Positions 44,031-52,703 of a stretch of DNA of 64,000 nucleotides are shown one piece after another. This DNA comes from an uncultured Latescibacterota bacterium (GTDB taxonomy: Bacteria; Latescibacterota; UBA2968; UBA8231). The stretch is taken from NCBI GenBank assembly GCA_958295495.1, contig OY282352.1, forward strand, positions 1,178,001 through 1,242,000. The letters run 5' to 3'. The notes beneath the pieces are model-generated. The model did no database searches and was not told where the DNA came from. It saw nothing but the letters and a program-made list of their open reading frames with translations. The translations under genes and the position numbers were made by a program. Within the stretch, counting starts at the first letter, position 1, and each line of letters begins with the position of its first letter.

Positions 44031-44405
44031 TGCTTTACCCTGCCTTTAGACAGGACAGGCAGGGTGAAGCCTTGCGGTTTTGCCGCTCTGCGTGTTGACG
44101 ATCCTAGCTGAGGGGATGGGCCGATGGCCCTGCCGGGTTTAATCCTGTTGCATTAGCGCGTCCAAAATCCTTTTCCAATGGCCTTGTTGACGCCAACCCC
44201 AAAATGAGTTTTAAAAACGATTCTAAAAAAATATTGTTTATAATGATATATGTTTCTTAACATATATCGTACATTTCTCGACTCTAACGGACTTGCGACA
44301 CGTCTGTGGGATAGCCGGGTTCGTTCGCTCTGACATCGTAGTACTAAAACACATGCTACAGGTCCTGCACAGTTGATGCAGTCGATATGCGCACAGGAGG
44401 CTCCC
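44031..44405. other. Intergenic region with two inverted repeats
   Basis: No gene seen. ACCCTGCCT (44037-44045) pairs perfectly with AGGCAGGGT (44057-44065); there is no T-run, so it is a weak terminator candidate for the PPIase gene or an element end. Further on, a very AT-rich stretch contains the perfect inverted repeat GATATATG (44245-44252) / CATATATC (44261-44268). That could be a regulator site for the downstream secreted protein. Confidence 0.4.
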
Positions 44406-47400
44406 ATGATACACCCGAGTTACCCCTCGCCCTGCCCTGCCCTGATTCTCATCTTTTTGCTCGGCCTGAACCTCGTCCTACTCCAGCCTACTGAAGCTCA
44501 GAAGCGGGGGTACCGGATCATCGGCAACCAAATCATTGTCGAATCCCCAGCCCACTGGGAGCGTTGGAGCATGCCCGGACATGCCGTGGACATACTCCCC
44601 TCCGGCGGCGTCCAGCCTCACTCCTCCCGTTCCCGATTCAATGTTCTAGACGACTTGGAAACCTATACTCGTCGCTTGCCGGAACTGAGGCGCAAGAAGA
44701 ATCAGACCGCCGTCTTAAATATCGACAGCATCGAAACCCTAGATGTCTTCGGCAATATCATACGCGATCGCAAGAAAAATCCCCTCTACACCTACCTATC
44801 CCGCATAGGTATTAGCCGCGTCGGATCCAATCCCAAGGCGGCGGCCAACATTCTGGACGGCGACCCCAGCACTTTCTGGGAACCCGACTTCAGCGACCCC
44901 ATAGAGGACTGGTGGGTCGAGGTGGACCTCGGTCGGAGCTTGCCCGTCGACGAGTTGGTCTTAAACTTTGTCGATGAGTCGTTGGGCGATCCCTTCCGCC
45001 AGTTCAGGATATTGAGTGCCCCTTTCCAAAAGATTATCAACCAAGAGGTGAACGAAATTCTCTTTCGCCGCGAAGGCGGGACCAAAGGCTCCAATCAGGA
45101 CCAGCGGGTGTTCTCTTTCCAGCTAGACCAATTCCAGGCCGATCCCAACTGGATTGGGGAAATCGTCCAAGTAATCCGCATTGTAGTAACCGATTCCAAA
45201 TTCGGCCGGGGCAAATTGATTTCAGAGGAGGAATGGTCTGCTCTGAACCCGGCGGCCCGGGGAGATGTTGTCTATTTTATTAAAAACCAGCAGGGATTTG
45301 AAGAACCGGTTGAAAAATCTGTCTACGACAGCCTAGTACCCGAACGCCAAGGCAAAATAGAGCACTACATCCGCGAGCGGCCCCGGCTGGCCGACATCCA
45401 AGTCTGGGGATTTGGGGACAATCTCAGCCCAGGGCTCGTAGAAGGGGGCGGCTCGGCCGCCTTCCATGGGGCCAACGATTCCTTTTCTCCGGCCCCGGCA
45501 TTTGACGGTGATGGAGGCTCCAATTTTATCCACCTAGTCTGGTCTCCAACGGTGGACCGGGGGGTTCTGTTCGTGGATATGGGGGCTACTTTCTGGTTGG
45601 ATACCTTCCGCATGTCCTCCTCTCTGCCTCGACTTTTGATCGATGGCTATATTCTTCGGGGCTCGGACGGGTCGCGTGATTCTAGCGGCCGGATCAAATG
45701 GCGACGTATAAGTGCTCCGGCCCGAGAACACAACCTAACAGATCGGTTCGAGCACCTGATGGACGTGTACCAGCCCCCTCCCAAAGTGCGATTTCTAGAA
45801 GTAACCATTGTCTCCGATGATCCCCGCCGCCGGGGTGGTTATACCGCCGGTCCGAATGTTTCCGAATACCAACTCTTCTCAAGTGGCTATCCGGCTGCAG
45901 TAGAGTTGGTCTCGGATCTGATAGAACTGCCGGGGACGCGGAATTTTGGCGGTATCACTTGGGAAGCAGAGACTCCGCCAGAGACCACGCTGGAGGTACG
46001 CACCCGCACTGGTGATCTGCTGGCCAAGAAAATCCGCTATTTCGACAAAGGCGGTACGGAAATTACCGCCGCCGCTTGGGGTAATCTCATCGGCAGTTTT
46101 AAAGGTCCGGCAGATACTACCTTTATCCCGACGAGAGGTTGGAGTCCTTGGAGCCGGGCCTACCAGAACCCGGGAGACCCGGTGACCTCCCCTGGGCTGC
46201 GGAAGTTCATGCAGATCCAAGTCAAAATGATCACGACCGACCGAAATGCTGCCGCCGCCGTACAATCCATCGGCATTGAGATGGCCACCCCTGTGGCCGA
46301 ACTCATTCTGGCCGAAGTGTGGCCCATCGATATTCCCACTCCGGGCATCGTCGATACCTTTGAAGTATTTATCCAACCCAATTTTATCGAAAGTCCCTCT
46401 AGATCGCGCAGTACTGGGTTCGATGAAATCCTGCTGACCATGCCCGCCTCCCAAAGCATGGAACTCCTCGAGGTGGGCCTAGACACCGATCCCCAGACCG
46501 ATGGGGAGGACCAAGTTTTCCTTCCCGTTGAAGAGGGACATTTCGTCGACGAAAACGGTGGGTTGCTCCGGTTCTTGGGTCCTACCACTGGCTCCGATTC
46601 CATCTGGGTGCAACTACCCACCCCACTCCATAGCCTCTCCGATTTGCCCAAAATCTATCACAAAATCACTACACAAGGGGATCAAGTCCCGGTAACAGGG
46701 GACGGCTTGCTGCTTTCGGGGGATTCTTACGGACTGCTCAATGACGAGGAAAAGGGAGATATTCTCTATTTCGATGCAGAGGGCAACTCCATCGATCAGG
46801 CCTCCTACCTTGCCCTCGAAGAGGAGGAGCAAGGCTCCGTGCGCTTCTTTAGGCTGCTGAACGGGGATGGGGCTCAGTTTCCCTTCGACGAGGTGGGCGA
46901 TTCCCTCGATTTTGCCGCCTACAACAGCCTCTCCGGCAGGGTAAAAGGCAATATAGTCGGCCGCGGTCCACTGGTACGGCTGCGCTATAGGGCACCGGTC
47001 TTTCTCAATGGGACTACTCTGCGCCTAGCTGGACGCAATACCAGCAGTGGCGCTGATGCTCCATGGCAGAGCATCGCTGCCGGCGATGCGACTCCTCTGG
47101 TGGAGAGCAATTCCCTTTCTATCAATGTGCCGTTAGAGAGCAAGCCCATCGATAAATTTAGTCTAAACCCCAATCCCTTCACACCCAATGGGGATGGCAT
47201 CAACGACGAGATTGTGATTCGCTTTTCCATCTTCAAAATAACTGCCAGCCGCCAAGTGAAGGTGAAGATTTTCACTTTGGATGGCCGCTCTGTATGGGAG
47301 ACGACGCAGATTCTCGACAGCGGACACGTTTCAGTTCGCTGGTCCGGCGAAGACAGCAACGGCCAAAAAGTGGCACCCGGGCTCTACCTCTGCCAGCTAG

Positions 47401-47465
47401 AACTGGATGTGGACAACCAAGAAGGCGAATCCACCCGAACCCGTCTGCTTTCCGTCGCCTACTAG
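44406..47465 (+). CDS. Large secreted protein with discoidin-like domains and FlgD-like tail
   Basis: 1019 aa from ATG 44406, with AGGAGG at a 6-nt spacing. The signal is ALILIFLLGLNLVLLQ followed by PTEAQ. An F5/8-type C (discoidin-like) region is seen around 140-220 (NILDGDPSTFWEPDF, WWVEVDLGRSLPVDELVLNF), and a second around 350-480. The middle is beta-rich with the recurring LEVRTRTGDL motif shared with the three paralogues downstream. The last about 95 residues are a FlgD Ig-like domain (NPFTPNGDGINDEIVI ... GLYLCQLELD). A surface or extracellular matrix protein that probably binds carbohydrate is inferred. Two acidic inserts (SEEEWSALNPAARGDVVYF; LNDEEKGDILYFDAEG) look like repeated units. 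Confidence 0.8.
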   Translation: MIHPSYPSPCPALILIFLLGLNLVLLQPTEAQKRGYRIIGNQIIVESPAHWERWSMPGHAVDILPSGGVQPHSSRSRFNVLDDLETYTRRLPELRRKKNQTAVLNIDSIETLDVFGNIIRDRKKNPLYTYLSRIGISRVGSNPKAAANILDGDPSTFWEPDFSDPIEDWWVEVDLGRSLPVDELVLNFVDESLGDPFRQFRILSAPFQKIINQEVNEILFRREGGTKGSNQDQRVFSFQLDQFQADPNWIGEIVQVIRIVVTDSKFGRGKLISEEEWSALNPAARGDVVYFIKNQQGFEEPVEKSVYDSLVPERQGKIEHYIRERPRLADIQVWGFGDNLSPGLVEGGGSAAFHGANDSFSPAPAFDGDGGSNFIHLVWSPTVDRGVLFVDMGATFWLDTFRMSSSLPRLLIDGYILRGSDGSRDSSGRIKWRRISAPAREHNLTDRFEHLMDVYQPPPKVRFLEVTIVSDDPRRRGGYTAGPNVSEYQLFSSGYPAAVELVSDLIELPGTRNFGGITWEAETPPETTLEVRTRTGDLLAKKIRYFDKGGTEITAAAWGNLIGSFKGPADTTFIPTRGWSPWSRAYQNPGDPVTSPGLRKFMQIQVKMITTDRNAAAAVQSIGIEMATPVAELILAEVWPIDIPTPGIVDTFEVFIQPNFIESPSRSRSTGFDEILLTMPASQSMELLEVGLDTDPQTDGEDQVFLPVEEGHFVDENGGLLRFLGPTTGSDSIWVQLPTPLHSLSDLPKIYHKITTQGDQVPVTGDGLLLSGDSYGLLNDEEKGDILYFDAEGNSIDQASYLALEEEEQGSVRFFRLLNGDGAQFPFDEVGDSLDFAAYNSLSGRVKGNIVGRGPLVRLRYRAPVFLNGTTLRLAGRNTSSGADAPWQSIAAGDATPLVESNSLSINVPLESKPIDKFSLNPNPFTPNGDGINDEIVIRFSIFKITASRQVKVKIFTLDGRSVWETTQILDSGHVSVRWSGEDSNGQKVAPGLYLCQLELDVDNQEGESTRTRLLSVAY

Positions 47466-47481
47466 CTATACTATAGTATAG
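47466..47481. repeat. Perfect 16-bp palindrome after stop codon
   Basis: CTATACTATAGTATAG reads the same on both strands and starts one base after the stop of the preceding gene. It is AT-rich with no loop or T-tract, so it resembles a dimeric protein-binding site more than a terminator. Confidence 0.5.
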
Positions 47482-47531
47482 TAGGGAAGGCTCAAGGCGT
47501 CATAGTCCACTACCGATGTATTGGAAAGAGC

Positions 47532-47560
47532 TTGACAATCTGTCCAACTTAGTATATCTC
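47532..47560 (+). promoter_or_regulatory. Possible sigma-70-type promoter for the 47635 gene
   Basis: A perfect TTGACA (47532-47537) is followed by AGTATATCTC at 47551-47560, giving weak -10 candidates at 15-17 nt. The -35 is good and the -10 poor. Confidence 0.3.
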
Positions 47561-47634
47561 TACGCGCAAATAACTTGAGTATAGGATCAGAGTACGATCC
47601 CGCTGAAGCTAAGACAAGACAAAGGAGGCAGTTG

Positions 47635-50334
47635 GTGATTACACGGAGATCAGCTTTTTGCCTCGTTTGGGGCGCAATCTGTCTGAGTTTGAGCCCATTT
47701 CCCGCCCTAGCTCAAGAGTACGGAAGCCGCCTCGGCACGGTCCAGAGAGGGGGAGAAGTATCCTTCCAACCCAAGGGCCCAGGAGTGCTCTTTGGTGCCC
47801 TAGACCCGGCCCAGAGGAGATGGTATGTGCCCCAAGAACTCTTCAATGAGTACCAGTGGCGCCAGTGGGAGTACTCCAACTATGCCCGGGAACATTTTCA
47901 GAGGTATGTCGATATCGTCCAAGAAGGCGATTCTTTCTACGACCTCTACGGCAACTATATCACCCGGGGTTGGGTTATCTTCAATAATTCCCAAACCCAG
48001 CCGCAACAGTTTGGCTCTTCCATCCTCAAAGCCGACAAGTTTAAGAATTGGTTCACTGGCCTCCTCGTCTCGGCCGATGCCAAGGGCCAAAACTACTATG
48101 CCCTGACCATGGGTGCCGCCCTCCGCACCACCCTGACTCCTATGACCTTTTCCAAACCTCGCTGGGACGGAATCCAATTCGACTACGCGGCCGACAAGTA
48201 CCAGGGGACTATAATCTACTCTCGCATCAGCCAGCCCGGTGGCACTTTTACGGGCGGCACTGCTACAAGTCCTCAAGCGCTTGTGGCGACCAACACCACA
48301 TCCCTCATTGGCGGGCGCTTTGTCACCCAAGTCGGCGATTTTGCTACCGTTGGTCTCACCAGCGTCAATAGTCACCAGGCCAATACCATCATCGATGGAT
48401 TCGCTGGCAATCCCATCACCGGCGAACTAACTCTGGATCAGAACAACACCATTTCTGCCATTGAAATTGTCCTGCGCGATGACTCGCCTGAAGACGGAGT
48501 GGGAGGTGCCGCCTTCTTCCCGGCCGGTTCCGATATTATCATCACCTATCTAGACGGTACGGTGGATCGGGGCAAACAAATCCGCTTTGAGCCCATTATC
48601 GAAGGGGGTTTTGTCCGCGAAGGTTTCCTCTCAGCCGATGGGACCGAGGAAATTCGCCTGCGTTACGACTTTGACAGCCCGGTCTTTATCAGCCGCGCCA
48701 GTGCCTCCAAAGAAGATATCAAAAAGGTGAAATTCCGTCTGGTTCTGGGCAACGATTATCAGGTGTGGGTGACCTCGGATCGGCAATTAAACGAATCGGA
48801 CGTTTCGGTTTTGATTCTGCAGGCCCAAGCCGAAGGCAATGTCCAAGACAATACCAACCTGCAGGTAGTCAGCTTCGAGTATGGCCTGCCCACGGCTACC
48901 CAGATCTGGGGCGGCACCCTAGAGCTGAAGAAGGTTTTGGGCTTCGATTTCTACGGCGAATACGACCTGAGCTATTCCTATACTAAGTACCCTAACGTCA
49001 GCATCGACGCCACCGAGAAAGACCACTCCACTTGGTCGGGCATCCAAGGAGATAAAGCGGCTCCGGCCTATATGATCAACCTGTCGCGCGCCGATTACCC
49101 TTGGTTCGCCTTTGCCGAAGCCTACAGCATGGATCCGCGCTACAACACGAGGACCTTCACCACCCTCAGTTCTGGCTTTATCGATTATGAGGACGAACGC
49201 GCCCATGTACTAGAATTGGTAGAGGACAACGACGATCAGGACCAATTTCCCGATACGGTCCGCAAGGATTGGAGATCGGGCGACCAGCAAGTCTATCCGG
49301 GTTGGGATGAGAACGGGGACTTTATATCTGACTTCAACCAAAACGATAACCGCTCGTTGACCAACTCCATCCCCGACTACGATGAGCCTTTTCTGCGCCA
49401 CAAAGTGGATCGTCCCGAGTTTCTCTTTGGGGTCGATATGAACAACAACGGCTGGATCGACCGCTTTGAAAACGACGAACTGCCGGATTATCCTTACAAG
49501 AAGGATCACCGAGGCTACAACATCTATTTTGGCATCCATCTGAGCCCAGATATTCGCATCACCCTTGGAGCCCTGCGCGAGACTCTGATTTCCTCGGACC
49601 AAAAGAACCAGTCTAGGTACGCTCTCTTCACCTTGGATCGCGATACGGCCACATGGGGCCATTGGCGTCTTTTCAATATGCTCAAGTCGGTGGAAGACGA
49701 TATTCCCGACGATTTACTGCAGTGGTTGCCCAACGCCAATACTCGCACTGGCGAATCCACCAAAATCGAGGATCCTCTCATTGGGCGCGACACTTGGATC
49801 AATTCCCTATGGCTAGGAAATGACTACAAACTCAGTGGATTTAAGGTCAGCAACTACCTAAAGTACGATTTCTACCACCAGCGGCTTGGCCAGCATGAGC
49901 GTTCTCCTCTGGGTTTGCGCGAACGAGATTTCTTCTTTGGTCTTATCAACAAGGCTAGCTACCGCTTCGACTTGGGCACATTGTGGATCGAACCGCGCTG
50001 GAAAAGCGAATTCCGCTACCAGAGCATCGATCTAACCTCCACCGATAAACGCCGAGAGCTCACAGAGTTGGGCGGCCTTATCTTGGGATTTCCCCTACTG
50101 GCCCATACTAGTGTCCAGGCCGGTCTGGAGTTTTCCCGCTTCGACGATTTCGAAAACGACATCAACGACTTCAACGGCGTGGTGAGTGCGGTGCAATTCA
50201 GCAATGATTCGGCCTACCAAGGGTACCAGTTAACTACCCGGATGGGCTTGCAAATAGACCGCCGCAAAGCCAAAGGGAAGAGCGCGAGCATCATCACCCA
50301 AAGTTTCCTCACTGTCTTTGCTGGTATAGAGTAA
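47635..50334 (+). CDS. Probable outer-membrane beta-barrel protein
   Basis: 899 aa from GTG 47635, which has AGGAGG 6 nt upstream; TTG 47632 or TTG 47575 are less likely. The signal is RRSAFCLVWGAICLSL ... PALAQ. The rest is rich in alternating beta strands with aromatic ends (DFYGEYDLSYSYTKYPN, NYLKYDFYHQRLG, YRFDLGTLWIEPRWKSEFRY), as in long outer-membrane barrels. Acidic loops such as DENGDFISDFNQNDNR suggest calcium sites. An LVW..C cysteine lies inside the signal, but there is no lipobox. No named family is recognised. It sits between the secreted protein and the GT-C/TPR protein, all on the plus strand; the next start codon comes 0-12 nt after its stop. Confidence 0.65.
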   Translation: MITRRSAFCLVWGAICLSLSPFPALAQEYGSRLGTVQRGGEVSFQPKGPGVLFGALDPAQRRWYVPQELFNEYQWRQWEYSNYAREHFQRYVDIVQEGDSFYDLYGNYITRGWVIFNNSQTQPQQFGSSILKADKFKNWFTGLLVSADAKGQNYYALTMGAALRTTLTPMTFSKPRWDGIQFDYAADKYQGTIIYSRISQPGGTFTGGTATSPQALVATNTTSLIGGRFVTQVGDFATVGLTSVNSHQANTIIDGFAGNPITGELTLDQNNTISAIEIVLRDDSPEDGVGGAAFFPAGSDIIITYLDGTVDRGKQIRFEPIIEGGFVREGFLSADGTEEIRLRYDFDSPVFISRASASKEDIKKVKFRLVLGNDYQVWVTSDRQLNESDVSVLILQAQAEGNVQDNTNLQVVSFEYGLPTATQIWGGTLELKKVLGFDFYGEYDLSYSYTKYPNVSIDATEKDHSTWSGIQGDKAAPAYMINLSRADYPWFAFAEAYSMDPRYNTRTFTTLSSGFIDYEDERAHVLELVEDNDDQDQFPDTVRKDWRSGDQQVYPGWDENGDFISDFNQNDNRSLTNSIPDYDEPFLRHKVDRPEFLFGVDMNNNGWIDRFENDELPDYPYKKDHRGYNIYFGIHLSPDIRITLGALRETLISSDQKNQSRYALFTLDRDTATWGHWRLFNMLKSVEDDIPDDLLQWLPNANTRTGESTKIEDPLIGRDTWINSLWLGNDYKLSGFKVSNYLKYDFYHQRLGQHERSPLGLRERDFFFGLINKASYRFDLGTLWIEPRWKSEFRYQSIDLTSTDKRRELTELGGLILGFPLLAHTSVQAGLEFSRFDDFENDINDFNGVVSAVQFSNDSAYQGYQLTTRMGLQIDRRKAKGKSASIITQSFLTVFAGIE

Positions 50335-50346
50335 TTGCGCCTAGGT

Positions 50347-52626
50347 ATGACTGCACCTTTTGCCCCAGGCGGCTGGCGCCGCCTGGGGCCTGCTCTTTTG
50401 TTGGGCCTATTGGCACTAGCCCTCCGCCTTGTCTACTTGGAGCAAATTCGGGATAGCTTATTCTTTAATATCCCGATCGTAGATGCCAAGACCTATGTGG
50501 AGGATGGATTTTATCTAAGCGGCCAGTCCTGGACCGGCCGCCCGACGCCCTTCTGGCAGCCGCCGCTATACCCCTACGCCCTGAGCCTCTTCTTCTGGTT
50601 CTTCGGTCAAGACCTCTACTTGCCGCGCCTAGTCCAAGCTCTACTCGGAGCGGGTATATGCGTCTTTATCTACATTCTCGGTCTCCGCGTTTTCTCCTTT
50701 CCCGTGGCTTTTGGGGCCGGGTTGGTCGCTGCTTTTTACGGTCCGCTGATCTACTTTGGCGGCGAGTTGCTGCCCACTATTCCGGCCATTTTTCTCAATC
50801 TGCTGTTGCTGTTAAATCTGAGCCGCCAACCCAGCCCAGCTCGCTGGCCCTATCTGGTCTCCGGACTCTTGCTAGGTATATGTGCCTTGGTCGTAGCCAA
50901 TATTCTTTTGTTCCTTCCCTTCCTGCTTTTCTGGCTGTGGTCCACTAGTAAAAGGGCACATATTGTCCTCCCTCGCATCCTGCAACAGGGCGTCCTCCTT
51001 CTTTTGGGATGTGGCCTTATTATCGCTCCCGTTGCGCTGCGTAACTATCTAGTTGGCGGCGACCTAGTGCTGATTTCCCATAATGCCGGCATCAATTTCT
51101 ACATCGGCAATAATCCCGACTACGATCACACGGTCAATATCCGCCCGGGACAAGACTGGATTCGCCTAATTGAAAGCCCCGAAAGAGAAGCAGGTATTGA
51201 ACGCCCTTCGTCAAAGTCCCGCTTTTTCTTTGCACACTCATGGGCCTATATCGCTGATGCCCCCCTGGATTACCTGAAACTTTTAGGGCGCAAACTCTAT
51301 CTTTTTTGGCATGGTGACGAAATCCGGCGGAACCTCGATCCCTATTTCGCCCGCCGCGATTCGACCTTGCTCCAAGCCTTACTGTGGAAGTTCGGGCTGG
51401 CTTTTCCCTTTGGGCTAGTGGGACCTTTCGCCCTGCTCGGGCTAGCCTTCTTCGCGTGCAGCAAAGAAGGCCGTGCTCCCCGGGGGCGTCTGCTGTTGTT
51501 TTTTATTCTTGCCTACATGCTTTCGGTGATTCTCTTCTTCGTGACTGCTCGCTATCGTCTGCCTGCCGTGCCTGTTTTGTTGCTCTTGGCCGCTTTTGGC
51601 CTGTACAGGCTCTGGCACACATCTCATCGCCCTTGGGTGCTGGCGGGCGTAGTCGGGGTCATAGTGCTGACCAACTTGGGCGCTGGTCGAATGGATATGG
51701 CAGGGGACACTCAGCAGCGCTTCTGGATGGGCTACGCCTATGAGAAGAAGGGCATGATCGCCAACGCCATGCGGGAATACCACGCCGTCATTGAGGACCG
51801 TCCCGATCACCAGAATGCCCTGTTGAGTTTGGCCAACCTCTACAACGCAAAAGCACAACACGCCGATGCCATAGAACTCTACCATCAATATTTGCACTTT
51901 TATCCTCAGACCATTCCTACTCGTTTTCTGCTGGGCAATGCCTATCTGGGTACCCAGTTGTATCAGGAGGCCATCGCCGTCTACTCCGATCTGGTTCCGC
52001 TGCAACCCCAATGGGCCGCTCTCCACGGCCGCTTGGGCTACGCCTATCTAATGGCTGGTCAGCCCCAGCGCGCTGTTCAAGCCTATCGCCGAACCCTTGA
52101 CCTCCAGCCGGATTCGAGCCTAGTGCGCTACCAATTGACCCGGCTCTACGAAGAGATCGGCGAGATAGATACAGCCGAAAAAGAGTGTCGCACCTTGCTG
52201 AGCCAAGAACCAGAAAATCCCCTGTACCACACCCTTCTAGCCAATCTCTTGATCAAGCGCGAAGGAGTTGAAAAAGGGGCAACCCCGCTAGGTCGCCCCC
52301 CTCAATTGCTGGAGGCAGAAGACCATCTGCTTCAGGCTATCGGCTTGGATGCCAATTCCGTCCAGACCCGTTGGAGCTTGGGTTTACTCTTGGCTAGGCA
52401 GAAGCGCTATCGCGAATCAATTGAGCACTTCGAGAAGATCCTGCTATTAAGTCCCACAGACTTTGAGGCACACAGGCACCTAGGCAATCTCTACAAACGC
52501 GCCGGAGACCTCAAAAAGGCCGACGAACACTACGGTCTTTATAGTCTTGCCGAACGACAACAAAAAGTGCGGCAACGAGCCGAAACCTCGATAAAAGAAC
52601 AATTGACAAGAATCCTAGGGGAATGA
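50347..52626 (+). CDS. GT-C-like membrane glycosyltransferase with C-terminal TPRs
   Basis: 759 aa from ATG 50347 (TTG 50335, directly after the previous stop, is an alternative). About 10-11 membrane segments occupy residues 1-440 in the ArnT/PMT-like layout. The first periplasmic loop holds an Asp (PIVDAKTYVEDGFYL), followed by the PFWQPPLYPYALSLFF motif, and a late RYRLPAVPVLLLLAAFGLYR. The C-terminal about 300 residues are TPRs (HQNALLSLANLYNAKAQHAD, LHGRLGYAYLMAGQPQRAVQ). GT-C enzymes use lipid-linked sugars to glycosylate proteins or lipids outside the membrane. The TPRs may recruit acceptor proteins. It is a paralogue of the protein at 60630. Confidence 0.8.
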   Translation: MTAPFAPGGWRRLGPALLLGLLALALRLVYLEQIRDSLFFNIPIVDAKTYVEDGFYLSGQSWTGRPTPFWQPPLYPYALSLFFWFFGQDLYLPRLVQALLGAGICVFIYILGLRVFSFPVAFGAGLVAAFYGPLIYFGGELLPTIPAIFLNLLLLLNLSRQPSPARWPYLVSGLLLGICALVVANILLFLPFLLFWLWSTSKRAHIVLPRILQQGVLLLLGCGLIIAPVALRNYLVGGDLVLISHNAGINFYIGNNPDYDHTVNIRPGQDWIRLIESPEREAGIERPSSKSRFFFAHSWAYIADAPLDYLKLLGRKLYLFWHGDEIRRNLDPYFARRDSTLLQALLWKFGLAFPFGLVGPFALLGLAFFACSKEGRAPRGRLLLFFILAYMLSVILFFVTARYRLPAVPVLLLLAAFGLYRLWHTSHRPWVLAGVVGVIVLTNLGAGRMDMAGDTQQRFWMGYAYEKKGMIANAMREYHAVIEDRPDHQNALLSLANLYNAKAQHADAIELYHQYLHFYPQTIPTRFLLGNAYLGTQLYQEAIAVYSDLVPLQPQWAALHGRLGYAYLMAGQPQRAVQAYRRTLDLQPDSSLVRYQLTRLYEEIGEIDTAEKECRTLLSQEPENPLYHTLLANLLIKREGVEKGATPLGRPPQLLEAEDHLLQAIGLDANSVQTRWSLGLLLARQKRYRESIEHFEKILLLSPTDFEAHRHLGNLYKRAGDLKKADEHYGLYSLAERQQKVRQRAETSIKEQLTRILGE

Positions 52627-52630
52627 CCCA

Positions 52631-52659
52631 TTGACATTCAAAACTATTTCGCGCATAGT
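52631..52659 (+). promoter_or_regulatory. Possible sigma-70-type promoter for the 52704 gene
   Basis: TTGACA (52631-52636), a 17-nt spacer, then CATAGT (52654-52659, 4 of 6 matches to TATAAT). It lies 45 nt before the ATG and just after the GT-C gene stop. Confidence 0.4.
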
Positions 52660-52703
52660 TCAGCATTAGGCCACTCAGTTCCAAACGTCATTGAGGAGAT
52701 GCT

